Shown: piece after piece, positions 35,693 to 43,796 of the stretch
How the letters are laid out: every line of letters begins with the position of its first letter
Numbering within the stretch: the stretch's first letter is position 1
Assembly (NCBI RefSeq): GCF_000622895.1
Contig: NZ_AVCC01000002.1
Location: forward strand, 1 to 64,000
Source of the DNA: Herminiimonas sp. CN
GTDB lineage: Bacteria > Pseudomonadota > Gammaproteobacteria > Burkholderiales > Burkholderiaceae_D
Direction of reading: 5' to 3'
DNA length: 64,000 nt
Translations under genes and position numbers: made by a program
Notes under the pieces: model-generated
What the model saw: only the letters and a program-made list of their open reading frames with translations
Told to the model about the DNA's origin: nothing
Databases searched by the model: none

Positions 35693-36968
35693 GCTGCCAC
35701 CCCCGCGCGCAACGGCACTACCTTCCCCGGCTCGCTCTTCTGCCACGCATCGAGCGTATCGGCCCACTGCTGCATCATCTTAGCCCGGTCGGCCAGGTAG
35801 TCCGCATGGTTGTAGGTGCGGCGCACGGCATTGGGTTCCGCGTGCGCGAGTTGGCGCTCAATCCAGTCTGCCGTGTATCCCATGCCGTTCAGTAGCGTGC
35901 TGCCCGTGGTGCGGGTCGCGTGGGGGCTGAACTTGCCGGCCCAGCCCAGCACCAGCAAGGCTTGCCGGAAAGAGGCAGTCGCCATTGCTTTGGTGCGGTC
36001 GTCACGATTGGGGAAGAGCAACGCATGGCGGCCCGTCACGCCGTGCAGGACGCGCAGCATTTCAACCGCTTGCGTGGGAAGTGGTACGGCGTGCTCCCGA
36101 CGCATCTTCATCCTACCTTCAGGGATACGCCACACGGAGGTGTCCAAGTCTCGAACTCTTCCCACCTGGCTTCGGCAATTTCGATGGGGCGGCACAGCGT
36201 CCACCACATGAGGCGGAACGCGCACGCCGTCTCGAACTTGCCGCCGTGTCCGTCGAAATCGCGTAGCAGTTTCCCGACTTCATCCGGCGTGAGGGGGCGC
36301 TTGTGCTGGGTCTTGTTGGCTGGAAGTGCCTTGCGCACTGGATAGGTGGGATCCGTGTCGGCGCGCAGGGTGGAAACGGCCAGCTCGAACACGCCGGACA
36401 TGGTGCGCTTGGCCTCGGCGGCCACGCTCGGCCCGTTCTTCTTGGCGGCGGTCTTCAGCACGTCGAGGATGTGCGCCGGCGTGATCTGCTTAACTGGCAG
36501 CGCTCCGATTTTCGGGAAGACCACACGGGTCAGCATGTCGAGCCGGCGCTTCTTGGTGATCGGCTCCCACGTCTTCAGTGCCACCCACTCACGGGCCACG
36601 GCCTCGAAGGTGTTAGCGCTGTCCTGCTCCCGCCTCACCCGCTCCAGTTGTCGATTGTGGGCGGGGTTGATGCCTTGCTTGACTAGGGCGCGCGCCTTGG
36701 CCCGCTCGTCGCGCGCTTCGGCCAAGGTGAGGCGGCCACCAGCGCGCCGAGCCTGGGCTGCCTCCGGCATCTCCCCATTCGGGGCCGTAGTGTACTCACC
36801 GATGGCGAACACGCTCTCCTTGACGGCGCCCTCCCTGGCGAGCTTGAAGCGATAGCGCCATGCCTTCACGCCACTGGGTTTGACTTCCAGGTACAGGCCC
36901 TTGCCGTCGGTCAGTTTGTAGGGTTGCTCTTGAGCTTTCGCGGTTCTGCACTTGGTATCGGTAAGCAC
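35689..36968 (-). pseudogene. P4-type tyrosine integrase, frameshifted by a 2-bp insertion
   Basis: From GTG 36968 the first frame encodes the DUF4102-type N-terminus (AKAQEQPYKLTDGKGLYLEVKPSGVKAWRYRFK), SAM-like core-binding domain, and the start of the catalytic domain with the first catalytic Arg in LCRPIEIAEARW. It then runs into a stop at 36108. The rest (VWRIPEGRMKMRREHAVPLP, HATRTTGSTLLNG, RQLAHAEPNAVRRTYNHADY with the Tyr) is in another frame. Comparison with the intact integrase of island 2 shows an extra GA at about 36149-36152. Corrected length is about 426 residues. Unless corrected, island 1 cannot excise with its own enzyme. Confidence 0.85.
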
Positions 36969-36990
36969 GGGTACGTCTCACTTTCTTCCA

Positions 36991-37045
36991 TACCCGCTTT
37001 TCAGAAGGCGGGTTTCGAGGTCATACCCGCAAAAATACCCGCTTT
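36991..37045. repeat. Right arm-type repeats of island 1
   Basis: TACCCGC occurs at 36991, 37024 and 37036, two copies extended by TTT, with an inverted AAGGCGGGTTT at 37006. They lie between the integrase start and the att core and match the two copies at the left end. Confidence 0.65.
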
Positions 37046-37090
37046 TCACTGGCAAGACAATGGAATCCGGTGGAACTAATGGGAACAAAA

Positions 37091-37121
37091 ACGCCCCGTA
37101 ATCTGTGGATATACGGGGCGT
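37091..37121. repeat. Inverted repeat near the island junction
   Basis: ACGCCCCGTA (37091-37100), an 11-nt loop, TACGGGGCGT (37112-37121) is a perfect 10-bp stem with A-rich flank on the left. It could be a terminator acting leftward or a recombination-site structure. Confidence 0.5.
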
Positions 37122-37161
37122 TGTGGAATTCCTTGGAACTCCTGACAATCTACTGTCTGGC

Positions 37162-37180
37162 TAGACGTTAAACAGCAATT
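37162..37180. repeat. Middle attachment site between islands 1 and 2
   Basis: TAGACGTTAAACAG here is identical over 14 bp to the right site within ychF (52081-52094) and contains the core AGACGTT shared with the left site. It marks the junction of two independently inserted elements. Confidence 0.8.
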
Positions 37181-37181
37181 G

Positions 37182-37295
37182 GGGGCATAAGGTCTTGATT
37201 CTAATGGGCAAGGTATCTGTACTGCTCATAACTTGCCCCTTTTTATGCCCCGAAACGGCGCGACTGCTGGTGAACGTCTGCGAACACTGGGGCAT
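37182..37295. repeat. Left arm-type repeats of island 2
   Basis: GGGGCAT at 37182-37188 and 37289-37295 and its complement ATGCCCC at 37245-37251 match five copies at the right end (51848-51961). No gene is visible in this 160-bp stretch before 37345. Confidence 0.6.
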
Positions 37296-37344
37296 GGTCT
37301 CAGATTAAATCAAGGCCAGAACGCTTGTTCCGGCCCCCATCATT

Positions 37345-38307
37345 CTACTCAAATATCACGCGCTCCACACGCTCAAAATCAAGGTAGCGGCTATGCAGTG
37401 CCGTCGCCATGTCCGCATCGCCAATGGCACGGAATGCTTCAATGCAGTGGTCCAGCGTGACGGCCTGAAAACCGGAGACAGCAGGATCGTCTGACACCAG
37501 ATGCGACTGGTAGGCATGCATCGCTCCGGCGCACTGATTGTTCTGCCTTGGGTAGATGACGAGGAAGCGCCCGGATTGATACAGCCCGTTTTCAATCATC
37601 GTCCGGCTGAGCATGTGTTCGCGCCACAATTGCTGGAGCGGATTGCGGCGCAAAGCGGCTGCGCCCGGCACGTTGTAAACGCCCATGCGGCCTGACAGTT
37701 CGTCGTACCGGGGGCGAAGCGTAGCCGGTGGCTCGCTCATCGATTCCGTGTACTTGACTTCGATAGCGATAAAGCCTTTCTGACCATCCACGGTTTGGAC
37801 CACCACGAACACATCGAACGCGGTGTAGTCATCGGTGAAGTCAGGCTTTCCGCGTCCGGGCGAATGCTCGAAGTAGATGCCATCGACGGACTCCACATAG
37901 TCCGGGAAAAGATGCCGGAAGTACCGATTGGCTTGCTCGATGTCCAGCTTCAACGGGCCGAACAGATTGAAGCATAGGGGCTGGCTGGAAAGCATATTTG
38001 TCCACAGCCGTTCTTCATCGATCAGCGCGCCGATCTCTCGATAAACGCATTCACGATAGGTAAGCTTGGCAATCTCTGGCGAGAGGAAGTTGTTGCCGTT
38101 CTTGGCGCTCTGCGGGTCGAGTCGGCTGCCGAGTTTACGGCACTTTCCCTTGATGTCGCGGTGCGTCCCAATCGGCAAGCCCTTCTCTTCCCGCCACAGT
38201 GCTTGCAGCAAGCGTGCTGCGCACATGAAACGGCTGTCGTTCGGTTCATCGACTTTGTGGGCCTTCAAGATGTGCGACGGCACGACGGGCAATCGGTTTT
38301 GCAGCAT
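37345..38307 (-). CDS. PD-(D/E)XK nuclease-like protein (PGN_0703-type)
   Basis: The 320-residue protein has a PD-(D/E)XK core: an upstream Glu/Asp segment (GRGKPDFTDDYTAFDVFVVV) and FIAIEVKYTESM, the E-x-K motif. The remainder is helical (CMCAARLLQALWREEKGLPIG-like start). PGN_0703-type proteins are putative nucleases of unknown target. It is downstream of the ArdC-like gene, separated by two hairpins. A defence role is inferred from motif and island context. Confidence 0.6.
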   Translation of the reverse strand: MLQNRLPVVPSHILKAHKVDEPNDSRFMCAARLLQALWREEKGLPIGTHRDIKGKCRKLGSRLDPQSAKNGNNFLSPEIAKLTYRECVYREIGALIDEERLWTNMLSSQPLCFNLFGPLKLDIEQANRYFRHLFPDYVESVDGIYFEHSPGRGKPDFTDDYTAFDVFVVVQTVDGQKGFIAIEVKYTESMSEPPATLRPRYDELSGRMGVYNVPGAAALRRNPLQQLWREHMLSRTMIENGLYQSGRFLVIYPRQNNQCAGAMHAYQSHLVSDDPAVSGFQAVTLDHCIEAFRAIGDADMATALHSRYLDFERVERVIFE

Positions 38308-38326
38308 AGTCTACTCCTTGTATGGT

Positions 38327-38376
38327 GAAGGCCGGGGTGGCCTTCGCATACAGATTCAACGAAGGCTGCGTTGAAT
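38327..38376. repeat. Two hairpins between ardC-like and nuclease-like genes
   Basis: GAAGGCC/GGCCTTC (38327-38345, 5-nt loop) and ATTCAAC/GTTGAAT (38354-38376, 9-nt loop) lie in the 69-bp gap. They may attenuate or process the shared transcript. Confidence 0.45.
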
Positions 38377-39273
38377 TTATCCCGAGATGATGGGTGTGCC
38401 GGGGCGCTGGGAAAGGAATGCGGCAGCTTGGCTTGCCTTCGCGGCGGCAGTGAAGATGGCGCGCTTGTCTCCCTTCAATATCTTGAGCCACGATTCGATA
38501 TAGCGGGCATGGTCGATCCGGGGCTCAGCGGAGATGCCCGTTTCGGCACAGAGAAATGCCGCCCCCAGTTCGGCGACCAATTCCTCGGCGGCATAACAGT
38601 CGCTGCCAAAACGTCCATGTAGATCACGGTCGCAACGGTCGGCATGCGCTGTCCAGTGAACTAACTCATGCAAGGCCACGCTGTAGTAGCCCTGCGGCTC
38701 GTAGAATGCCCCAGCGGGAGGAAGGTGGATTTCGTCACGACTTGGAATGTAGCAGGCATGCTCTCCATCATGATAAATGCGTGCGCCGCAGGCATGGATC
38801 AGCGCATCGGCGGCAGCGTGTCGTTCAATCGGCGGCAACATTGGCGAGGCCAGGGGTTCATATCCATCGACCTGCGCCGCGTTGAAAACGTATGCGGCCC
38901 TGGCGACTAAATGGCGCTTCGGCTGGCCCGAGTCGTCATGCGTGGCGTCGTCGCGGGATTCGGTCGCCTTATAGAATACGGTGACGGTTCCCTTTTCACC
39001 TTTGCGCACTTGCGCGCCAGCGGACTGCCATTGCTTGAACGTCGCCCATGTGGCCGTGGGATAGGCGTTGCTCTGCTGGCTGGCCCATAAAGACAGGATG
39101 TTGACGCCTCGATAGCCATACCTCCCGACAGGATTATGCGGCAGGCCGATGACGGCACCGGTGCACAGCTTCGGGTTCCACGGCATCTGGCAGTCACCCG
39201 CCCCAGATTCGATGGCGGCGATGATTTGATCGGTGATGCGCTGGTGAAGGTCGCCCTTCTGTTCGGTCTGCAT
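38377..39273 (-). CDS. ArdC-like antirestriction/ssDNA-binding protein with zincin domain
   Basis: The start is ATG 39273 behind GGGAGAG, giving 298 residues. The N-terminal ArdC domain (PWNPKLCTGAVIGLPHNPVGRYGYRGVNILSLW, WATFKQWQSAGAQVRKGEKGTVTVFYK) binds single-stranded DNA in relatives. The C-terminal zincin-like domain has SVALHELVHWTAHADRC with HELVH. ArdC proteins protect incoming DNA from restriction in plasmids. On the same island as a restriction system it may guard the element on entry. It is divergent from the Rep-like gene, 132 bp apart. Confidence 0.82.
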   Translation of the reverse strand: MQTEQKGDLHQRITDQIIAAIESGAGDCQMPWNPKLCTGAVIGLPHNPVGRYGYRGVNILSLWASQQSNAYPTATWATFKQWQSAGAQVRKGEKGTVTVFYKATESRDDATHDDSGQPKRHLVARAAYVFNAAQVDGYEPLASPMLPPIERHAAADALIHACGARIYHDGEHACYIPSRDEIHLPPAGAFYEPQGYYSVALHELVHWTAHADRCDRDLHGRFGSDCYAAEELVAELGAAFLCAETGISAEPRIDHARYIESWLKILKGDKRAIFTAAAKASQAAAFLSQRPGTPIISG

Positions 39274-39405
39274 TGGTCTCTCCCGGCTGTAATTGCCGGG
39301 GTTCAATGATCTCGTGGCGAACTTCATCCAATTTGTTGCAAGGTTCCGTAGAAGATTCCCGGTCAAATCGTTATATGTAGTCCGACCAACGATTGGAAGT
39401 ACCTG

Positions 39406-40434
39406 ATGAAAAATGATGACGACAACTTCAACGCCGAATGCGATAAAGTTCGTGCTTTGATGGAGAGCGGCGATATGGGATATCGCTATGGTGAGCACTA
39501 TCCAAGTGTGGGCGGCTGCACTCTGGCTGGGCAAATTTGGTTAGCCGCAATGGGCAGCACCCGCAGGATTCACGAAGAGGCCGGGGCACATTCCGCCACC
39601 GACCCATGGCGAGTTCGCATCTATGAGAACAAGATTCGGGCGGCCAGAAAGCGCCGCCGCATGCGCGAACTTGATGCTCGTAAGTACGGTGTTTCTGAGA
39701 TTACGCTTGCCGACCCGGATGTACTTCCCCGCCACATGAAACCCGCTGATTTCGTCAACCTGTACAGCGGCGTCGCCTACGCGAACACAAAGGGCGCGGT
39801 ATTCAACGCGCACCTGACGATCAACTGGCGCGATCTGGGGCAAACGGCTGATGCTGCTGCCGAGTCCCGCCTGTATCGTAAGTTCATCCAGCAATATACA
39901 GAATGGTGTCGCCATAAAGACATCGACTGCATTTGGATTTATTCAAATGAGTCGAGTAGCACGGTGGGACTGCATACACACTTTTTGACATCGATTCCCG
40001 ACGCGTGGCTAGAGCAGTTCAAGAAGTTTGTTGGGAAGCGCATGCGGAAGATCAATCGCAATGCCACGCCGCCGCCGCATGCGTTCAAAGTGTCCGCGCC
40101 GCGTGGGCAAAATATCCAGCGGCAGTGGGTGCGGGTTCAATACCTCTGCAAGGGCGTCGATCCGAATGCACAACTTCAACATGCCAACGGTAGCGATAAA
40201 GTGTTTGTGGCGGACCTGATCCGCTTCGGCTATGAGAGCCCAGGCGACGTTACCTGCAAGCGTAGATGCGGGATATCTCACAACATCGACAGCAAGGCCA
40301 GATGCCGCGATGGCTATAGATCGCAAATGGAACGCGGCCTGTTCAACGTTTCTACACTGTATGGAAACAAAGCTACACCAATGCCCAGTAGCGATTACGA
40401 GGTTTGGCTGGCACTGCGAGCCTTGAGTCTGTAA
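39406..40434 (+). CDS. HUH-type Rep-like endonuclease
   Basis: The 342-residue protein shows the three rolling-circle Rep motifs in order: motif 1 FNAHLTINW (about 133-141), motif 2 GLHTHFLT with H190/H192, and motif 3 QYLCKG with Y246 and K249. GGAAG precedes ATG 39406. The N-terminus is basic and helical. HUH proteins nick one strand and join covalently to the 5' end, starting rolling-circle replication or transfer. It would give the island a replication step after excision. The family name is uncertain; it resembles inovirus or plasmid Rep proteins. Confidence 0.55.
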   Translation: MKNDDDNFNAECDKVRALMESGDMGYRYGEHYPSVGGCTLAGQIWLAAMGSTRRIHEEAGAHSATDPWRVRIYENKIRAARKRRRMRELDARKYGVSEITLADPDVLPRHMKPADFVNLYSGVAYANTKGAVFNAHLTINWRDLGQTADAAAESRLYRKFIQQYTEWCRHKDIDCIWIYSNESSSTVGLHTHFLTSIPDAWLEQFKKFVGKRMRKINRNATPPPHAFKVSAPRGQNIQRQWVRVQYLCKGVDPNAQLQHANGSDKVFVADLIRFGYESPGDVTCKRRCGISHNIDSKARCRDGYRSQMERGLFNVSTLYGNKATPMPSSDYEVWLALRALSL

Positions 40435-40459
40435 GGTCTGCTCTGTGTTGACAAATAGC

Positions 40460-40485
40460 AGCGGCGACCAGGATCGCCGCTTTTT
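40460..40485 (+). terminator. Rho-independent terminator after the Rep-like gene
   Basis: AGCGGCGA, CCAGGA loop, TCGCCGCT followed by TTTT gives an 8-bp GC-rich stem and T run. It lies between the convergent Rep-like and beta-family genes. Confidence 0.8.
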
Positions 40486-40496
40486 CTCGCGCTAAA

Positions 40497-41612
40497 CTAT
40501 TCCGCACTCTCAGGAATAACAACGCCGATTGCTGTCACTTGGCGTTGATGCTCGAATACCTCTGCCATGACGGCATGGATATGATGATTGCTATCAACTG
40601 AGATCATGCTCGTAGCATCCCGCAATTCCTTGATGCCCACGCTGCAATTAAAAATCTCAGCATCGCCCCAGCTGAACGATGGATTCATGTAGTGGGCTGA
40701 TGCCACCAATTTCTGAGCAAGGACTTTATGCTGCGCCGTCAATGAATCCAGCCGCTTGGTATGACCACGAACGATAAAGGACTGATTTTCAATCGTATAG
40801 CGAATTTTTGCGTTCGCATCTGGCGCAATCACGCCGTCTACCGCGTCTGCATTCCTAATCAGATAGTCACCGAAAACGATGCCGCGATCCTTCAGTTTTG
40901 AAAACACGGCCTTCCACGCCATCATTTCGATTCTGGGGATACAGCCCTCTGCATCCGGAGCATTAACAGCTTTATTCACTCCAGAAGGCATTGAACCGCC
41001 AACCACAATTACAGTTCCAAAGCCCATTGAGCGCAGGGCTTCAATGGCCACTTCGGTATCTTCAATAATGTCCGGGACGGCGCTCTTAGAAACATCGCCA
41101 AAGTCCACCATTACATAGCAGTTGTTCACGCCTACATCAAGGGCATCCATGATGTCATTCATCTTGCCCGTGAAGTACGGAAGATCGCGCATATCTTCCT
41201 TGATTGCCTCTCGATCAAGTCGGAGGCATGGCGTGACCGAGTACAGTTTCCTAACGTTCTTCAACGCTTGGCTGTAATCTGGATCGTCCCAACGGTCATA
41301 GCCAACAACAGGGTGCATCATTACGCCCATGGATCGAAACTGCGAGAAAGCATATTCCAATACATGGATACCGCTCTCAGTACGCGCGTTTGGAGTCCAC
41401 TTCGAGATATCCAGGAAGGCAGCACGGTTAGCCCATGCCTTCCCTGCGCTTTTCGCCGTCCGGGTAATCGAAGGCTCAAATACTGTCGCGTCAGCCTTCC
41501 TCGGCAATTCGAAGAGTGGCAGAATATTTGCAGAAACCAACGGCTGGAGATTGGTGATTGCAGTAAATTCACCGCGCTTAGCAGGCATCACCGGAACGTA
41601 TTGAAGACTCAT
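40497..41612 (-). CDS. Beta-family protein (Pfam Beta_protein-like)
   Basis: The 371-residue protein opens YVPVMPAKRGEFTAITNL and continues with LPLFELPR, the family's hallmark start, followed by a TIM-barrel-like body (NNCYVMVDFGDVS, GTVIVVGGSMPSG). The family is named after a T4 protein; its biochemical function is not settled. The ATG lies 1 bp after the stop of the HTH-ImmA gene, so the two are coupled. Recurrent pairing of such proteins with HTH-peptidase genes suggests a defence or stress module; here it is the third gene of the operon. Confidence 0.75.
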   Translation of the reverse strand: MSLQYVPVMPAKRGEFTAITNLQPLVSANILPLFELPRKADATVFEPSITRTAKSAGKAWANRAAFLDISKWTPNARTESGIHVLEYAFSQFRSMGVMMHPVVGYDRWDDPDYSQALKNVRKLYSVTPCLRLDREAIKEDMRDLPYFTGKMNDIMDALDVGVNNCYVMVDFGDVSKSAVPDIIEDTEVAIEALRSMGFGTVIVVGGSMPSGVNKAVNAPDAEGCIPRIEMMAWKAVFSKLKDRGIVFGDYLIRNADAVDGVIAPDANAKIRYTIENQSFIVRGHTKRLDSLTAQHKVLAQKLVASAHYMNPSFSWGDAEIFNCSVGIKELRDATSMISVDSNHHIHAVMAEVFEHQRQVTAIGVVIPESAE

Positions 41613-41613
41613 C

Positions 41614-42837
41614 TTAGACCTCTACCCCTGTCAAATTAAAGTGCTTCCGCACCTGGCCATGGCCAACTAAATCGTTGAACAAAGTATAATTTTCTCGCTC
41701 TTTCCTAAGCCTACCAGCAATGATGGCAGGGTGAATCTTTAGCTCTCTGGACAGTCTATCTATCGTCTCATTGCTGGGATTTAAGTGGGCCTCACTACGC
41801 TTCCACGCTACCCTTGGAATCAGTGCCTCTTTTGCAATACGGTTCGCTTCGAGTTCCCTGCGATCCTCCGACGACGAATCCAAATTATCTAAGAATGTCG
41901 CCTCCTGATTGACGTGCTTCCACAAATGAGCGACTTCATGCAGTAAGGTAAACCAGAAATTATCCAACCGATCAAACCGCAAAGTTAGCCCGATAATCAT
42001 CATCCCATCCAAATCCTGCAAAGCAGCGCCGTCCAACAAAGTTCCCTTGAGAGCCGGTTCTATAACAACAACAATCCCGTGCTTTTCCAAAAACTCGACC
42101 GCGATAGCCGGCCCTTGATCTGACCAACTAAGTTGTACTAGCTCACGCAAGAATGCCGGTGAAAAGGCGTTTTGGTCAAATGTCCCTAAGCTTGGCCTCT
42201 TCTCCCTCGCTTTTTGAATTACACGTGCCAGCCACGCAAACAAGGCATACGTTGTAGCTGGCGAGCAAGCGTCCCCGTGCAGCGAGCGTCTAAAGGCCGC
42301 AGTTCCAAACTGCATCCCAGCATTAGCAATAAAGCCCCTTACAAGGTCTTCCGTCGTCTCAGCGGCCTTATTAGTCAATTTCTGCAACCAGCCTCTTGCA
42401 AGCATTTCCTTGACCGGAAAGCCGCTCCAATCGATTTCTTCCTTCCGGGGTTTCATAGACTCCACCGGATCGACGCCCACCAACGTTTCGGTTGAAATGC
42501 CAAGACCACTAGCTAGGGCCCGAATCATGTGGACCGTTAGAGGACGTTTTCTGCCAAGCACCTCCGACACACGACTCCTTGTTCCAAAGTACGGTACGAG
42601 GTCTGCTTGTTTTAATCCCTGCTCCTGCATACGAAAGTGGATTGCATCAATCGGGTCTGGGACTTCGATTGGATACTTCTTATTCTCATATGCTTCAATC
42701 AATACGGATAACAACTCTAGTCGCTCCGCCTCCGGGCTCCCCGGCCCAGGATTGCTTGCAATCAAGTTCTGCATCTCAAGGAGATACTCTTGATGCTGCT
42801 CTTCAGAGCGAATTACTTTGGCTTCCATTAGCATCAT
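41614..42837 (-). CDS. HigA-like HTH protein fused to an ImmA/IrrE zinc peptidase
   Basis: ATG 42837 shares its A with the upstream stop (TGATG); the 42840 TTG is less likely. In the 407-residue product the N-terminal third resembles HigA antitoxins (IHFRMQEQGLKQADLVPYFGTRSRVSEVLGRKRPLTVHMI). The C-terminal part has the ImmA/IrrE metalloprotease motif (FTLLHEVAHLWKHV, HExxH) and an upstream Glu-rich segment. Such peptidases cleave repressors in response to signals. Fused to an antitoxin domain beside a HigB-like toxin it could both silence and release the toxin. Confidence 0.82.
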   Translation of the reverse strand: MMLMEAKVIRSEEQHQEYLLEMQNLIASNPGPGSPEAERLELLSVLIEAYENKKYPIEVPDPIDAIHFRMQEQGLKQADLVPYFGTRSRVSEVLGRKRPLTVHMIRALASGLGISTETLVGVDPVESMKPRKEEIDWSGFPVKEMLARGWLQKLTNKAAETTEDLVRGFIANAGMQFGTAAFRRSLHGDACSPATTYALFAWLARVIQKAREKRPSLGTFDQNAFSPAFLRELVQLSWSDQGPAIAVEFLEKHGIVVVIEPALKGTLLDGAALQDLDGMMIIGLTLRFDRLDNFWFTLLHEVAHLWKHVNQEATFLDNLDSSSEDRRELEANRIAKEALIPRVAWKRSEAHLNPSNETIDRLSRELKIHPAIIAGRLRKERENYTLFNDLVGHGQVRKHFNLTGVEV

Positions 42838-43100
42838 CAATTTATGCGTTTCAGATCGGTTACGAGCGCTACAGCTTGCGGGAATGTCATTGACACTTCA
42901 ATGCACTGAGGATGAAGCCCGACACGGAACTGAAAGATGCAATCCGTCACATTCCGCGCCTGCGGGAACTGACGAAGCACATCCTTAGCCTGCTTCCAAT
43001 TAGCTTGCGACATTTCCGAAATCCAGCTACGAAGCCACTTGTCGGTCTGGTCGTCCAGCCCGTACAACGCTTGCAGCCTACCCCTTCCAAGTAGTTTCAT
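42837..43100 (-). CDS. HigB-like toxin
   Basis: The 87-residue protein follows the HigB pattern: MKLLGRGRLQALYGLDDQTDKWLRSWI, W-x-A-K-D-V motif in NWKQAKDVLRQFPQARNVTDC, and FRVGLHPQCIEVSMTF. HigB proteins are RelE-fold mRNA interferases. It is the first gene of the operon, expressed from a strong promoter, and overlaps the antitoxin by one base. The catalytic residues are less conserved than in classical HigB, so an altered activity is possible. Confidence 0.75.
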   Translation of the reverse strand: MKLLGRGRLQALYGLDDQTDKWLRSWISEMSQANWKQAKDVLRQFPQARNVTDCIFQFRVGLHPQCIEVSMTFPQAVALVTDLKRIN

Positions 43101-43127
43101 ATTCTCAACAGTTCACGTTATGGGAGC

Positions 43128-43173
43128 AATATACGACCACCAACATAAACTGTCAAGTTCCCAAATCGAGAAC
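43128..43173 (-). promoter_or_regulatory. Strong promoter and operator of the toxin/ImmA/beta operon
   Basis: On the reverse strand TTGACA (43151-43156) and TATATT (43128-43133) are separated by 17 bp, an almost perfect sigma-70 promoter. Directly upstream is an inverted repeat of GTTCTC and GGGAAC (43157-43173), a likely binding site for the HigA-like domain. The 320 bp between here and 43494 hold no credible gene. Confidence 0.75.
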
Positions 43174-43493
43174 ACAGGATGAATTTTACTGTACAAATAC
43201 CCAGCACACAAGCTGATTCGTGGTTGTTTGCTGGAATTGCAAATAAGCAACCTATTGATACCATAAAGAGAAATATCCAGACTATGGGTGTAAGGCGACG
43301 TTCTATCAGCACCGCCGCGTGGACGCTGCTTAAGTCCCGACGGCCTCGTCCGAAGTGTTTCAGCTCCCACACTCGTCCGTCTAAACCCCAGATTTGAATC
43401 GTCAGCCAGATGGAAATTCCCTTAAAAATCATGCCCTTACCGAGTAATCTCAGCAAGGGGACGTGACTAGCATTTGAACCCGCTTTCTGGCGG

Positions 43494-43796
43494 CTACTTC
43501 ATCAAACGGAAAACCGCACCGGCACTGCTGCGCGAAGCGGCGGCAGCGACGCCGCTACCCTCTTCACAATCGGCGGATAGAATGCCCTTCAATCCTTCCA
43601 GCCCTTTTTCTGACCGTCGCCCGCCCTCGCCATCAACGGTGATGGTTCCGGTTCCGGGCCAGAAATTCAGCGGGCCGATCTTAAGCTGGTGCGGTGGCAG
43701 ATAAAGATAGTGGATGCCGCGCCCTTCAAGCCATGCGCGAGCGCCCTGCATCGCCGCCGCGCACGTATCGTGCTTCCCTCTTGTAAATAGCGTCAT
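43494..43796 (-). CDS. Hypothetical small protein
   Basis: The 100-residue protein (MTLFTRGKHDTCAAAMQGARAWLEGRGIHYLYLPPHQLKIGPLNFWPGTG) is preceded by AAGGAAA with good spacing. Its C-terminus is Gly/Ala/Ser-rich. No family recognised. Upstream lies a G-rich non-coding stretch. Confidence 0.5.
   Translation of the reverse strand: MTLFTRGKHDTCAAAMQGARAWLEGRGIHYLYLPPHQLKIGPLNFWPGTGTITVDGEGGRRSEKGLEGLKGILSADCEEGSGVAAAASRSSAGAVFRLMK

Larger units (their letters stand above)
23780..37169. mobile_element. Integrative island 1: phage-satellite-like element (13.4 kb)
   Basis: Bounded by AGACGTT cores at 23780 and 37163, with TACCCGCTTT repeats inside both ends and a tyrosine integrase next to the right end. 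It encodes AlpA-like regulators, an O-like replication protein, a DnaC-like loader, an XRE regulator, a terminase-small-subunit-like protein, two putative tail proteins and a toxin-antitoxin pair. Capsid, portal, prohead protease, large terminase and lysis genes are absent. The size and gene set resemble phage-inducible chromosomal islands more than a prophage. The integrase is frameshifted. Confidence 0.75.

Noticed and set aside
23780-37169. Reading island 1 as a complete prophage
   Set aside because: No large terminase, portal, protease, capsid, sheath, fibre or lysis gene could be found in the 13.4 kb.
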